From positions 62,001 through 126,000 of the forward strand of contig LOER01000004.1 in assembly GCA_001515945.1 (NCBI GenBank): DNA of 64,000 nt, read 5' to 3'. Position 1 is the first letter of the stretch, and each line of letters begins with the position of its first letter. Below the pieces are notes generated by a model. It worked only from the letters and a program-made list of their open reading frames with translations. It was not told the DNA's origin and searched no databases. This stretch comes from Desulfitibacter sp. BRH_c19. GTDB taxonomy: Bacteria; Bacillota; DSM-16504; Desulfitibacterales; Desulfitibacteraceae. The position numbers and the translations under genes were made by a program. Below are positions 33,740-43,840 of the stretch, piece after piece.

Positions 33740-35476
33740 ATGAGTGTTCTAAAAAATACGGAGGTGAATGAAGTTGGGGATTGCTTAGAGAACTTTGGTA
33801 AAGGTGAAGTTTTATCGGGCGCTGAGATTTTGTTAAGGGCATTAGAAATGGAAGGTGTTGATACCATTTTTGGTTATCCAGGTGGTACAGTACTTCATAT
33901 ATATGATGCTTTATACAGTTGCACAGCAATTAAGCATATTTTGCCTAGGCATGAACAAGGTGGGGTCCATGCTGCTGACGGATATGCTCGCTCCACAGGA
34001 AGACCGGGAGTAGTATTGGCTACTTCGGGACCAGGAGCAGCAAATCTGGTAACAGGAATAGCTACGGCCTATATGGATAGTATCCCAATGGTAGTTGTTA
34101 CAGGACAGGTGGCAACTCCTTACATTGGAAAGGATTCCTTTCAGGAAGCGGATATTACGGGAATAACCTTGCCAATTACTAAGTATGGATTTTTGGTAAA
34201 GGATATTAAGGATTTGGGACGCTGCATCCATGAGGCCTTTCATATAGCTACTACGGGAAGACCGGGGCCGGTAATTGTTGATATTCCAAAGGATATAACT
34301 GTACAAACTACAGAATTTTTCTATCCTCCAAAGCATAACTTACCAGGCTACAAATTAAAGCCAAATGGTATAGCAAAGCAAATAGAAGAAACAGTAAAAC
34401 TAATTTCTGAAGCAAAAAGACCGGTTTTATATGTAGGAGGTGGCGTTATAGCCTCCGGAGCAGAAAAAATCTTGGTGGAATTTGCTGAAAAGTTGGATAT
34501 ACCCGTAACCTGTACACTTATGGCAAAGGGTGCTATTCCTGATACTCATCTTTTAGCACTCGGCATGCCAGGAATGCACGGTACAGTATATGCAAACTAT
34601 TCAATTACTGAATCAGATTTACTATTAGCAGTAGGAGTAAGGTTTGATGATAGGGTTACAGGCAATGTGAAAACCTTTGCTCCTAATGCAAAAAAGGTTC
34701 ATATAGAAATTGACCCGGCAGAGATTAACAAAAACGTTGTAGTTGATGTTGCAATTATAGGAGATACAAAAGATATACTGGAAACGCTTTTTAATAAATT
34801 AGACAGTAAGAAAAGACCAGATTGGATTAAAAGGATAAATGGTTGGAAAGAAGAATATCCATTAAAGTTTGTTCAGGAGGAAGGAACCTTAAAACCTCAA
34901 TACGTAATCTCCTCCGTTAATGAAATTCTTGAAGATAACTCCTTTGTAGTAGCTGACACAGGGCAGCATCAGATGTGGTCAGCCCAGTATATAAAAACCA
35001 GAAGAGGCAGGGGATTTTTTACATCAGGTGGTTTGGGAACAATGGGATACGGATTTCCGGGTGCTATGGGGGCCCAAGTAGCAAATCCTGAAGCTTTAGT
35101 TGTAGCAATAGTAGGCGATGGAGGATTTCAAATGAACTGCCAGGAACTTGCTACAGTTGCTATATATAATCTACCTGTAAAGATCTGTATCATTAATAAT
35201 GGATACCTGGGAATGGTTAGGCAATGGCAAGATCTATTCCTTGAAAAAAGATATTCTCATACGGATATAAACCAAGGGCCGGACTTTGTTAAATTAGCCG
35301 ATGCATTTGGAGTTAAGGCTATAAGGGTTACAAAACCAGAAGAAGTCCTACCAGCACTTCAGGAAGCTAAAGCACATCAGGGACCTGTACTCATTGATTT
35401 CGTGGTGGAAAAAGAGGAAAATGTCTATCCCATGGTGCCAGCTGGTGGATCAATTAATGAAATGCTAGGGAGGTAA
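33740..35476 (+). CDS. ilvB: Acetolactate synthase large subunit
   Basis: A 578-residue ThDP enzyme. The catalytic Glu is in PRHEQGGVHAADGYAR. The ThDP/Mg motif GDGGFQMNCQEL...INNGYLGMVRQWQ is near residue 455. It joins two pyruvates to acetolactate, or pyruvate and 2-oxobutyrate to acetohydroxybutyrate. The ATG chosen follows AGGAGG; an earlier GTG would add fourteen residues without support. An N-terminal extension of about 25 residues precedes the usual start of the family (SGAEILLRALE). Followed directly by ilvN. Confidence 0.95.
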   Translation: MSVLKNTEVNEVGDCLENFGKGEVLSGAEILLRALEMEGVDTIFGYPGGTVLHIYDALYSCTAIKHILPRHEQGGVHAADGYARSTGRPGVVLATSGPGAANLVTGIATAYMDSIPMVVVTGQVATPYIGKDSFQEADITGITLPITKYGFLVKDIKDLGRCIHEAFHIATTGRPGPVIVDIPKDITVQTTEFFYPPKHNLPGYKLKPNGIAKQIEETVKLISEAKRPVLYVGGGVIASGAEKILVEFAEKLDIPVTCTLMAKGAIPDTHLLALGMPGMHGTVYANYSITESDLLLAVGVRFDDRVTGNVKTFAPNAKKVHIEIDPAEINKNVVVDVAIIGDTKDILETLFNKLDSKKRPDWIKRINGWKEEYPLKFVQEEGTLKPQYVISSVNEILEDNSFVVADTGQHQMWSAQYIKTRRGRGFFTSGGLGTMGYGFPGAMGAQVANPEALVVAIVGDGGFQMNCQELATVAIYNLPVKICIINNGYLGMVRQWQDLFLEKRYSHTDINQGPDFVKLADAFGVKAIRVTKPEEVLPALQEAKAHQGPVLIDFVVEKEENVYPMVPAGGSINEMLGR

Positions 35477-35483
35477 CAAATAT

Positions 35484-35981
35484 ATGAAATATACCTTAGC
35501 TGTATTGGTAGAAAACAAACCAGGTGTTCTAACTAGAATTGCAGGGTTATTTGCCCGAAGAGGATACAATATTGAGAGTCTAGCAGTAGGAGAAACGGAA
35601 GATCATACTGTTTCAAGAATGACGATTGTTGTAGGTGGCGACGGTAAAGTAATAGAGCAGGTAACTAAACAGCTACACAAACTTGTGGACGTAATAAAGC
35701 TGACAGATATTACTGAAGAAGAGAATGTTGATAGAGAATTGATTCTTATCAAGGTAAATGCAGACGCCTCAGTAAGGGCTGAAATAATGCAAATTGTGGA
35801 TATTTTTAGGGCAAGAATTGTTGATATAGGAAGAGGATCTCTGATAATAGAGGCTACAGGAGATTCAGGAAAAATAGAAGCAATTGAAACCTCTTTAAAA
35901 CCCTTTGGAATAAGAGAGTTAGTCAGAACTGGCAAAGTAGCAATGGTTAGAGGTGTCAAGGGTAAAAACGGGAAAAAATAG
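35484..35981 (+). CDS. ilvN: Acetolactate synthase small (regulatory) subunit
   Basis: A 165-residue regulatory subunit. The N-terminal ACT domain (TLAVLVENKPGVLTRIAGLFARRGYNIESL, core NKPGVLTR) binds valine and gives feedback control. The C-terminal half (DIFRARIVDIGRGSLIIEATG, core ARIVDI) matches the family. It lies between two large-subunit genes, so it could serve either or both. Confidence 0.94.
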   Translation: MKYTLAVLVENKPGVLTRIAGLFARRGYNIESLAVGETEDHTVSRMTIVVGGDGKVIEQVTKQLHKLVDVIKLTDITEEENVDRELILIKVNADASVRAEIMQIVDIFRARIVDIGRGSLIIEATGDSGKIEAIETSLKPFGIRELVRTGKVAMVRGVKGKNGKK

Positions 35982-36007
35982 CCCTAACCTTAGGAGGTGT
36001 TTTAATT

Positions 36008-37669
36008 ATGGAGATTACAGGGGCACAATGTTTAATGAAAGTATTAGAAGAGCAGGAAGTGAATGTAGTTTTTGGATATCCTGGAGGGGCAGTTCTTCCC
36101 CTATATGATGCTTTGTTGGAAAGCTCGATTGAGCATGTCCTTGTAAGGCAGGAACAGGCAGCAGTTCATGCAGCAAGTGGTTATGCCAGGACTACAGGAA
36201 AAGTTGGCGTCTGTATGGCTACCTCAGGGCCCGGGGCTACTAACCTTGTGACAGGTATAGCTACGGCATATATGGACTCAATTCCTATGATAGTTATTAC
36301 GGGTCAGGTATCTACCCAGATGGTTGGAACTGATGCTTTTCAAGAGGTTGATATAACAGGTATTACAATGCCAATTACAAAGCATAATTATTTAGTGAAA
36401 GATATAAGAGATCTCTATAAAACTATTAAAGAGGCATTTCATATAGCTACTACAGGAAGACCAGGTCCCGTATTAATAGATATTCCGAAAAATGTTAGTG
36501 ATAGTATGGTGAAATGCTCCTTGAATAATAAGATTGAATTAAGGGGATATAAGCCTACTTACTATGGGCATCCTTCACAGATAAAAAATGCAGCATCATT
36601 AATTAATAACAGCACAAGACCAGTAATCTTATCAGGTGGCGGGGTTATCAACGCTAAGGCATCTGAACAAGTTAAGATTTTGGCTAAAAGAATTCAGGCA
36701 CCTGTTGCAGTAACTTTAATGGGTCTTGGATCCTTTCCTGCAGATGATGAAGTATTTTTAGGAATGCTGGGAATGCATGGTACAGCAGTTGCCAATTATG
36801 CAGTCAGTAATTCCGATTTAATTATTGGTCTAGGAGTTAGATTTGATGATAGGGCAACTGGTGCAATTGAAAAATTTGCTCCCAAAGCTAAGATCATCCA
36901 TATAGATATTGATCCAGCTGAAATAGGTAAGAATGTGCAGGCTAATTTACCAATAGTGGGTGATGTACGGCTTATTCTAGATGACCTAATACCTAAAATT
37001 ACTGAGAATTCAAATCCTACATGGCTTGAGCAAGTAGGTGAATGGAAACATTATCATTCATTAAAGTTTCCGGATGATGTCCTCACTCCTCAGTATGTGT
37101 TAAGTGTATTAAGTGATATTGCTGGTCCTGATGCAATTTTATCTACGGATGTTGGTCAGCATCAGATGTGGACTGCATTATATTATAAATTTATTAAGCC
37201 AAATACACTTGTAGCATCAGGTGGACTAGGAACTATGGGCTATGGTTTTCCTGCAGCGATAGGTGCTCAATATGGAAATCGTGATAAGAGAGTTATAGCT
37301 ATAACAGGAGATGGAAGTTTCCAGATGCATATGGCAGAGATGGGAACAGCTATGGAAAGAAACCTGCCTATTAAAATACTTTTATTTAATAACAATTGTC
37401 TTGGGCTTGTACGTCAGCTTCAATACTTCTATTGTGAAAAAAGGTATAGTGCCATAGATTTCAGCTGCAATCCTGATTTTATGCAATTTGCAAAATGCTA
37501 TGGAGCAGCTGGCTATAGGATTACAACAAAAGAAGAGGTCAAACCAATGCTAGAGGAAGCATTGAACAATGAAAAGCTTACGATTATTGAATGTATGGTA
37601 CCCAAAGAGAATTTAGTCCATCCCATGGTATTAAATACAAAGGGTTTGGACGAAATGGAAACATATTAA
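36008..37669 (+). CDS. Second acetolactate synthase large subunit
   Basis: A 553-residue paralogue of ilvB in the same operon. The catalytic Glu is in VRQEQAAVHAASGYAR and the ThDP motif in GDGSFQMHMAEMGTA with FNNNCLGLVRQLQ. It lacks the N-terminal extension of the first copy. The two differ throughout, so this is an old duplication rather than a recent one. It may have a different preference for pyruvate or 2-oxobutyrate, or different regulation. Confidence 0.9.
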   Translation: MEITGAQCLMKVLEEQEVNVVFGYPGGAVLPLYDALLESSIEHVLVRQEQAAVHAASGYARTTGKVGVCMATSGPGATNLVTGIATAYMDSIPMIVITGQVSTQMVGTDAFQEVDITGITMPITKHNYLVKDIRDLYKTIKEAFHIATTGRPGPVLIDIPKNVSDSMVKCSLNNKIELRGYKPTYYGHPSQIKNAASLINNSTRPVILSGGGVINAKASEQVKILAKRIQAPVAVTLMGLGSFPADDEVFLGMLGMHGTAVANYAVSNSDLIIGLGVRFDDRATGAIEKFAPKAKIIHIDIDPAEIGKNVQANLPIVGDVRLILDDLIPKITENSNPTWLEQVGEWKHYHSLKFPDDVLTPQYVLSVLSDIAGPDAILSTDVGQHQMWTALYYKFIKPNTLVASGGLGTMGYGFPAAIGAQYGNRDKRVIAITGDGSFQMHMAEMGTAMERNLPIKILLFNNNCLGLVRQLQYFYCEKRYSAIDFSCNPDFMQFAKCYGAAGYRITTKEEVKPMLEEALNNEKLTIIECMVPKENLVHPMVLNTKGLDEMETY

Positions 37670-37699
37670 TTGAAGGTACCTTGACCGGAGGTGGTCTAT

Positions 37700-39223
37700 T
37701 TGGATACAAATAAAGTTTATATTTTTGATACTACCTTGCGAGATGGAGAACAGTCGCCCGGAGTCAGTTTAAATATCCAAGAAAAGCTGAAAATAGCTAG
37801 GCAGCTTGCAAAATTAAATGTGGATGTTATTGAAGCAGGTTTTCCAATAGCCTCTCAAGGGGATTTTGAAGCAGTTCGAGCTGTTGCTCAGCAGATAGAA
37901 GGACCAATTGTAGCAGGTCTAGCAAGGGTAGCTACAAAAGATATTGATAGAGCATGGGAAGCTCTACAGTATGCCAAGAGACCTCGTATTCATACATTCA
38001 TAGCTACATCAGATATTCATTTAAAGTATAAATTGAGAATATCTAAGGATGAGGTTTTAGAAAAGATTGCTTTTGGAGTAGCATATGCTAAAAAATATAC
38101 TAATGATGTTGAATTTTCTCCAGAAGATGGCTTTAGGACAGATATTGATTTTATGATTAAAGTTGTAGAAACCGCCATTGAGGCAGGGGCAACTGTAGTG
38201 AATATTCCAGATACAGTAGGTTATGCAACACCCCAGGAATTTGGATTATTTATCAAAAACATCAAAGAAAACGTATCCAATATGAATAAAGCTATTCTCT
38301 CTGTGCATTGTCACAATGACCTTGGTCTTGCAGTAGCTAATTCGCTAGAAGCAATTATAAATGGTGCTCAGCAGGTTGAGGTGGCTGTCAACGGTATAGG
38401 GGAAAGAGCGGGCAATAGTGCCTTAGAGGAAATTGTAATGGCGCTATATACAAGACAGGACTTTTACAAATTCTATACAGATCTCAAATTTCAAGAACTC
38501 TATAGAACAAGTAAATTAGTCTCAAACCTTACTGGTATGCCAGTTCAGCATAATAAAGCAATTGTGGGTAAGAACGCTTTTGCTCATGAATCTGGAATTC
38601 ACCAGGATGGGGTACTAAAAGAAAGAACCACTTATGAAATTATGAATCCTGAAATGATAGGTATAGTTCAAAATAATATAGTTCTTGGAAAGCATTCAGG
38701 AAGACACGCTTTTCAGACACGACTTGAAGAGCTTGGTTTTTATTTAACCAAAGAAGAACTTGATAAAGCCTTTACTAGATTCAAAGAATTGGCTGATAAG
38801 AAAAAAGAAATTACTGATAATGATCTTGAAGCAATTATTGAGGATGAAATTAAAGTTATTCCTCAAAAGTATCAGCTCGAGCATTTGCATATATCTAGTG
38901 GCAATAGAACTATTCCAACAGCCACATTAGGAATTATTGATGACCATGAGCAACTTCACGAGGAAGCAGCATGTGGTGATGGACCAGTAGATGCAGTATT
39001 TAAAGTAATTGAAAAGATTACTGGGGTTAAGGTGAATTTAAAATATTATGCCCTAAATGCAATTACAGGTGGTAAAGATGCCATTGGTGAAGTTACAGTC
39101 AAGGTCAAATATGAAAGTAATGTCTATACTGGTAGAGGCCACAGTACCGATATTATTGAGGCAAGTGCTAGAGCTTATCTAAATGCAATTAATAAAATTT
39201 GCTACGAACAATTGGGGAAATAG
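37700..39223 (+). CDS. leuA: 2-isopropylmalate synthase
   Basis: A 507-residue enzyme condensing acetyl-CoA with 2-oxoisovalerate, the first leucine-specific step. Motifs are [12 protein letters not shown], the metal site [13 protein letters not shown] and NGIGERAGN, and a C-terminal allosteric domain ([31 protein letters not shown] core). The start is taken as TTG because GGAGG lies eight bases before it; a GTG three codons earlier overlaps that site. The REP-like array follows the stop at once. Confidence 0.94.
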   Translation: MDTNKVYIFDTTLRDGEQSPGVSLNIQEKLKIARQLAKLNVDVIEAGFPIASQGDFEAVRAVAQQIEGPIVAGLARVATKDIDRAWEALQYAKRPRIHTFIATSDIHLKYKLRISKDEVLEKIAFGVAYAKKYTNDVEFSPEDGFRTDIDFMIKVVETAIEAGATVVNIPDTVGYATPQEFGLFIKNIKENVSNMNKAILSVHCHNDLGLAVANSLEAIINGAQQVEVAVNGIGERAGNSALEEIVMALYTRQDFYKFYTDLKFQELYRTSKLVSNLTGMPVQHNKAIVGKNAFAHESGIHQDGVLKERTTYEIMNPEMIGIVQNNIVLGKHSGRHAFQTRLEELGFYLTKEELDKAFTRFKELADKKKEITDNDLEAIIEDEIKVIPQKYQLEHLHISSGNRTIPTATLGIIDDHEQLHEEAACGDGPVDAVFKVIEKITGVKVNLKYYALNAITGGKDAIGEVTVKVKYESNVYTGRGHSTDIIEASARAYLNAINKICYEQLGK

Positions 39224-39225
39224 AA

Positions 39226-39404
39226 TTGGGGACATTTTCAAACAACAGAGGATGGCCTAAAAAGGGGTGTGTCCCCCGTACACCAAGTTGGGGACATTCC
39301 CCAACAACAGAGGATGGCCTAAAAAGGGGTGTGTCCCCGTACACCAAGTTGGGGACATTCCCCAACAACAGAGGATGGCCTAAAAAGGGGTGTGTCCCCG
39401 TACA
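39226..39404 (+). repeat. Tandem array of three REP-like hairpin units
   Basis: Three 61-62 base units, each starting TTGGGGACA and ending TGTGTCCCC-GTACA, sit head to tail between leuA and leuC. The first unit has TTTT where the other two have CCCC opposite GGGG. Each unit can fold by itself into a long hairpin. Units 2 and 3 are identical over nearly their whole length, which points to recent duplication. An open reading frame through the array is an artefact. Confidence 0.92.
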
Positions 39405-39423
39405 TTAATAGGAGGAATGAACT

Positions 39424-40686
39424 ATGGGAATGACAATAACTGAAAAGATACTGGCAGCCCATGCAGGTCTTGATCATGTGGAACCAGGACAGTTGATAAA
39501 TGCTAAGCTTGATATAGTATTAGGCAATGACATTACATCACCTGTAGCCATAAAAGAGTTTAGAAAAACTGGAAAAGAAAAGGTGTATGACAAGGAAAAA
39601 GTAGTTCTTGTTCCTGACCATTTTACCCCGAATAAGGATATTCAGTCAGCTGAACAGGCAAAAATGCTTAGAGAGTTTGCAAAGGAACAAGAGCTTACCA
39701 ATTACTTTGAAGTTGGAAAGATGGGTATAGAACACTGCTTGCTTCCTGAACAGGGTATTGTGGGGCCAGGAGATGTAATTATTGGTGCTGATTCTCATAC
39801 CTGTACCTATGGAGCTCTTGGAGCATTTGCAACTGGAGTTGGAAGTACAGATATGGCAGCGGGGATGGCCTTGGGAGAAGCATGGTTTAAGATCCCTGAG
39901 AGTATTAAGTTCATCTATCATGGTAAGAGGCAAGATTGGGTTTCTGGGAAAGATCTTATTCTATATACTATTGGTAAAATAGGTGTTGATGGTGCTAGAT
40001 ATCAGGCAATGGAATTCACAGGGGAAGCCATTGAAAACCTATCAATGGATAGCCGCTTTACAATGTCAAATATGGCTATAGAAGCTGGTGGAAAGAACGG
40101 AATTATCGCACCTGATAAAATCACAGAGGAATATATTAAAGGAAGAGTAAAACGAGAGTATAAACTCTACTTTAGTGATGCAGATGCAAAATATAATAGA
40201 ATTATTGATATTGATGTAGCTACTATTGAGCCACAGGTTGCTTTCCCTCACTTACCGGAAAACACAAAAGGAATTAGTGAAGTTGGCAATGTTTCCATTG
40301 ACCAAGTGGTTATCGGTTCCTGTACTAATGGAAGGATAGAGGACTTAAGAGTAGCCGCCAGCATTTTAAGAAATCAAAAAGTACATTCTGGAGTCCGATT
40401 AATTATTTTTCCAGGGACACAGCAAATTTACCTGGATGCTATGAGAGAAGGACTTTTTGAAGTATTTGTTGAAGCAGGGGCAGTTGTAAGCACACCTACC
40501 TGCGGACCTTGCCTCGGTGGGCATATGGGTATCCTAGCCAAAGGGGAAAGGGCTTTATCTACAACTAATAGAAACTTTGTAGGACGTATGGGTCACCCGG
40601 AGAGTGAAGTTTACTTATCGGGTCCAGCCGTAGCTGCTGCTAGTGCAATTAAGGGTAGACTAACTGCACCTCAGGAGGTGGTATAG
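39424..40686 (+). CDS. leuC: 3-isopropylmalate dehydratase large subunit
   Basis: A 420-residue aconitase-family protein of the short (archaeal/clostridial) LeuC type. [4Fe-4S] ligands are in [11 protein letters not shown] and [33 protein letters not shown] (core DSHTCTYG) is also present. With LeuD it isomerises 2- to 3-isopropylmalate. It may also isomerise citramalate in the CimA route to isoleucine. A GGAGG site lies eight bases before the ATG. Confidence 0.95.
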   Translation: MGMTITEKILAAHAGLDHVEPGQLINAKLDIVLGNDITSPVAIKEFRKTGKEKVYDKEKVVLVPDHFTPNKDIQSAEQAKMLREFAKEQELTNYFEVGKMGIEHCLLPEQGIVGPGDVIIGADSHTCTYGALGAFATGVGSTDMAAGMALGEAWFKIPESIKFIYHGKRQDWVSGKDLILYTIGKIGVDGARYQAMEFTGEAIENLSMDSRFTMSNMAIEAGGKNGIIAPDKITEEYIKGRVKREYKLYFSDADAKYNRIIDIDVATIEPQVAFPHLPENTKGISEVGNVSIDQVVIGSCTNGRIEDLRVAASILRNQKVHSGVRLIIFPGTQQIYLDAMREGLFEVFVEAGAVVSTPTCGPCLGGHMGILAKGERALSTTNRNFVGRMGHPESEVYLSGPAVAAASAIKGRLTAPQEVV

Positions 40687-41184
40687 ATGTTATTAAAAGG
40701 AAAAACATGGAAGTTTGGGGACGACATTGATACGGATGCTATAATTCCGGCAAGATATTTAAATACATCTGAGCCTGCCGAGCTTGCAAAGCATTGCATG
40801 GAGGATGCTGACCCAGAGTTTCCAGCTAAAGTTAGGGCAGGTGACATTATTGTTGCAGGTAAAAACTTTGGTTGTGGTAGCTCTAGAGAGCATGCTCCGA
40901 TTGCTATTAAAGCTGCAGGAGTATCATGTGTAATTGCAAAATCCTTTGCCCGTATATTTTTCAGAAATTCTATCAATATAGGACTTCCAATTTTAGAATC
41001 ACCAGAGGCAGCTACTGCCCTTGAAGAGGGCAATGAGGTGGAAGTAGATGTTGCAAATGGAGAGATAAAAGATTTAACTACAGGTAAAACTTATCAAGCA
41101 GTTCCTTTTCCAGGATTTATGAGAGATATAATTTCTGCAGGTGGATTAATGAATTATGTAGCTGAGAGGGTGGAGGAAAAATGA
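40687..41184 (+). CDS. leuD: 3-isopropylmalate dehydratase small subunit
   Basis: A 165-residue swivel-domain subunit. [15 protein letters not shown] and [14 protein letters not shown] are diagnostic. It begins at the base after the leuC stop, and its TGA overlaps the leuB start by four bases, so leuCDB are translated as a coupled set. Length is normal for the short-type LeuD. Confidence 0.95.
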   Translation: MLLKGKTWKFGDDIDTDAIIPARYLNTSEPAELAKHCMEDADPEFPAKVRAGDIIVAGKNFGCGSSREHAPIAIKAAGVSCVIAKSFARIFFRNSINIGLPILESPEAATALEEGNEVEVDVANGEIKDLTTGKTYQAVPFPGFMRDIISAGGLMNYVAERVEEK

Positions 41185-42251
41185 TTAAAGTAGCAGTATT
41201 ACCTGGAGATGGGATAGGTTCTGAAATCATTCCTGAGGCTCTTAAAGTACTTGAAATAATTGCTCCTAAATACGGTATGGAATTTGAATTTGTAGAGGGC
41301 CTAATTGGTGGGGCAGCCATTGATGCTGAAGGTGTTGCACTTCCAGAAGTAACTCTTAATTTATGTAAGGATAGTCAGGCAGTTTTATTGGGTGCTATTG
41401 GAGGACCAAAGTGGGATACCCTTCCTGCCCCCCAGAGACCAGAGGTTGCAGCACTTCTTCCTCTTAGAAAACATCTTGGCTTATATGCAAATGTAAGACC
41501 AATTGCTTTAAATACAGCTTTAATGGGTGCCTCTCCTTTGAAGGAAGAGATAGTAAAGGGTACAGATATGATTGTTATCAGAGAGCTTACAGGTGGAATA
41601 TACTTTGGTGACAAATATAGAGAGGCTCATGTATCAGGAGAGAAAGCAGTAGATATCCTTGAATATACTAGTGAAGAAATCGAAAGAATTGCCAAGCTTG
41701 CTTTTGAAATTGCATCCAAAAGAAGAAAAAAGGTGACTAGTGTAGACAAAGCTAACGTTTTGGAAAGCTCTAGGCTTTGGAGAGAGACAGTTTCTAAACT
41801 TGCACAGGATTATCCTGAGATTACCGTTGAGCATATGTATGTAGATAATTGCGCCATGCAGTTAATTAGGAATCCACTTCAATTTGATGTAATTCTTACT
41901 GAGAATATGTTTGGTGATATTCTAACTGATGAAGCTTCTATCTTAAGTGGTTCAATCGGCATGCTGGCTTCATCTAGCTTTGGAGGTAATGTGGCCTTGT
42001 ATGAACCTGCCCATGGTTCTGCACCTGATATAGCAGGTCAAGACAAAGCTAATCCCCTGGCAACCATTCTTTCAGGCGCTATGATGTTAAAATACAGCTT
42101 TGATTGTTCAGAAGGAGCAGAAAAAATAGAAGCAGCAGTCGCCAAAGTACTTGAAGAAGGATATAGGACAGGAGACATTATGGAGCCAGGAAAGAAACTG
42201 GTTGGGACGAGGGAAATGGGTAATCTGGTATGCAAAAAACTGGGAGAGTAG
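41181..42251 (+). CDS. leuB: 3-isopropylmalate dehydrogenase
   Basis: A 356-residue NAD-dependent dehydrogenase. Motifs are [34 protein letters not shown] and the metal-binding [27 protein letters not shown] ends the active site set. It oxidatively decarboxylates 3-isopropylmalate, and probably also 3-methylmalate in the citramalate pathway. Confidence 0.96.
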   Translation: MIKVAVLPGDGIGSEIIPEALKVLEIIAPKYGMEFEFVEGLIGGAAIDAEGVALPEVTLNLCKDSQAVLLGAIGGPKWDTLPAPQRPEVAALLPLRKHLGLYANVRPIALNTALMGASPLKEEIVKGTDMIVIRELTGGIYFGDKYREAHVSGEKAVDILEYTSEEIERIAKLAFEIASKRRKKVTSVDKANVLESSRLWRETVSKLAQDYPEITVEHMYVDNCAMQLIRNPLQFDVILTENMFGDILTDEASILSGSIGMLASSSFGGNVALYEPAHGSAPDIAGQDKANPLATILSGAMMLKYSFDCSEGAEKIEAAVAKVLEEGYRTGDIMEPGKKLVGTREMGNLVCKKLGE

Positions 42252-42256
42252 ATACT

Positions 42257-43837
42257 ATGAAAGTATTTTTATTTGATACTACCTTAAGAGATGGAGCCCA
42301 AGGAGAAGGGGTCAATGTTTCTGTCAAGGATAAGGTAAAGATAGCGGAAAAGTTAGATTGGTTCGGGATGGATTTTATTGAGGGGGGTTGGCCCTCCTCC
42401 AACCCTAAGGATACAGAATTTTTTCAAAAGGCTGCCAAAAAGAACTGGAGAGGGAAGATTTGCTCCTTTGGAAGCACTTGCAGAGTAGGAGTAAAAGCTG
42501 AGGATGATCTAAATCTGCAGGCTCTTGTGACCTGCGAAGCACCTGCTACTGCTATTTTTGCTAAAACCTGGGATTACCAGGTTACAAAAGTATTAGGAAC
42601 AAGCTTAGAAGAGAACCTAAGAATGATCCGCGATAGTGTTGCTTTTTTAGTCAATAATGAAATTCAAGTGATCTTTGATGCCGAACACTTCTTTGATGGC
42701 TACAAAGCAAATCCTGAATATGCCTTGTTGTGTCTCGAAAGTGCACAACAAGCTGGGGCATCTTGGCTTGCTCTATGTGATACCAATGGTGGAACCCTTC
42801 CTCATGAGGTTTTTGAAATAGTGCAGCTTTGCAAAGAAAGATTTACTATTCCTATTGGCATCCATGCCCACAATGATTGTGAGCTTGCTGTGGCAAATAG
42901 TATAGCAGCAGTTCAGGCTGGGGCAACAATGGTCCACGGAACATTCAACGGCATAGGAGAAAGATGTGGTAATGCTAATTTATGTTCAGTAATACCTAAT
43001 CTTGAATTAAAGATGGGATATGAAACTTCAACTAGAAATAATTTAGATTGTCTCACAGAAACAGCAAGGTATGTAGCTGAGGTTGCAAATATTGCCATAC
43101 CAAATCATCAACCCTTTGTGGGACATAGCGCTTTTACTCATAAAGGGGGAATGCATGCTAATGCAGTATTAAAGCATCCTAGAACATATGAGCATATCAC
43201 TCCTGAGACAGTAGGCAATGACAGAAGAATTTTAATGTCGGAGCTTGCTGGAACAAGCAATTTAACCCATAAGCTTGAAGAGATGGGAATTAATATAGAA
43301 GACAAGGATATACTCAAAAAAACTATTGAGCAGGTAAAAGAATTGGAGCATAAGGGCTTCCAATTTGAAGGGGCCGAAGCTTCCTTAGAGTTGTTACTCT
43401 ATAAAATAGCAGGATCATATAAGGAACATTTTCATCTTGAAAACATTAAAGTAAATGTTGAAAAAAGAGGGGAAGAGGACTACTATTCAGAAGCAATTAT
43501 TAAGCTAAGAATTGGAGATGAAATAGTTCATACTGCTGCTGAAGGAAATGGACCGGTCAATGCCTTGGATAATGCTCTCAGAAAAGCTCTTGACGAAACT
43601 TATCCATGCATTACTGACATGCATCTCTTAGATTATAAAGTAAGGGTATTAGAAGGAAGCCAAGCAACAGCTGCTAAGGTTCGGGTTCTTATTGAGTCAA
43701 AGGACAAGGAAGATCATTGGAGTACAGTTGGTGTTTCCTCCAATATTATTGAAGCAAGCTGGGAGGCTTTGCTAGATAGTATGGATTATATCTTACTTAA
43801 GAAGCATCTTAAAGACTTGGGGGAAAAGGGGGAATAA
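42257..43837 (+). CDS. cimA: Citramalate synthase
   Basis: A 526-residue LeuA-like synthase of the CimA type. DTTLRDGAQGEGVNVSVKDK and FIEGGWPSSNPKD are typical of CimA rather than LeuA. HAHNDCELAVANS and NGIGERCGN form the metal site, and the C-terminal domain is the regulatory one. It makes citramalate from pyruvate and acetyl-CoA, giving 2-oxobutyrate for isoleucine without threonine. The ATG used follows GGGAGA; the upstream in-frame ATG lies inside leuB. Confidence 0.93.
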   Translation: MKVFLFDTTLRDGAQGEGVNVSVKDKVKIAEKLDWFGMDFIEGGWPSSNPKDTEFFQKAAKKNWRGKICSFGSTCRVGVKAEDDLNLQALVTCEAPATAIFAKTWDYQVTKVLGTSLEENLRMIRDSVAFLVNNEIQVIFDAEHFFDGYKANPEYALLCLESAQQAGASWLALCDTNGGTLPHEVFEIVQLCKERFTIPIGIHAHNDCELAVANSIAAVQAGATMVHGTFNGIGERCGNANLCSVIPNLELKMGYETSTRNNLDCLTETARYVAEVANIAIPNHQPFVGHSAFTHKGGMHANAVLKHPRTYEHITPETVGNDRRILMSELAGTSNLTHKLEEMGINIEDKDILKKTIEQVKELEHKGFQFEGAEASLELLLYKIAGSYKEHFHLENIKVNVEKRGEEDYYSEAIIKLRIGDEIVHTAAEGNGPVNALDNALRKALDETYPCITDMHLLDYKVRVLEGSQATAAKVRVLIESKDKEDHWSTVGVSSNIIEASWEALLDSMDYILLKKHLKDLGEKGE

Positions 43838-43840
43838 GAG

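Noticed and set aside
39226-39404. Possible CRISPR array (three regular units)
   Set aside because: The whole 61-base unit is repeated, with no unique spacers, and each unit is a self-complementary hairpin. No cas gene is near.
39199-39408. A 69-codon plus-strand frame with internal repeats between leuA and leuC
   Set aside because: It is produced by the tandem REP-like units being open in one frame. It starts inside leuA and has no ribosome binding site.
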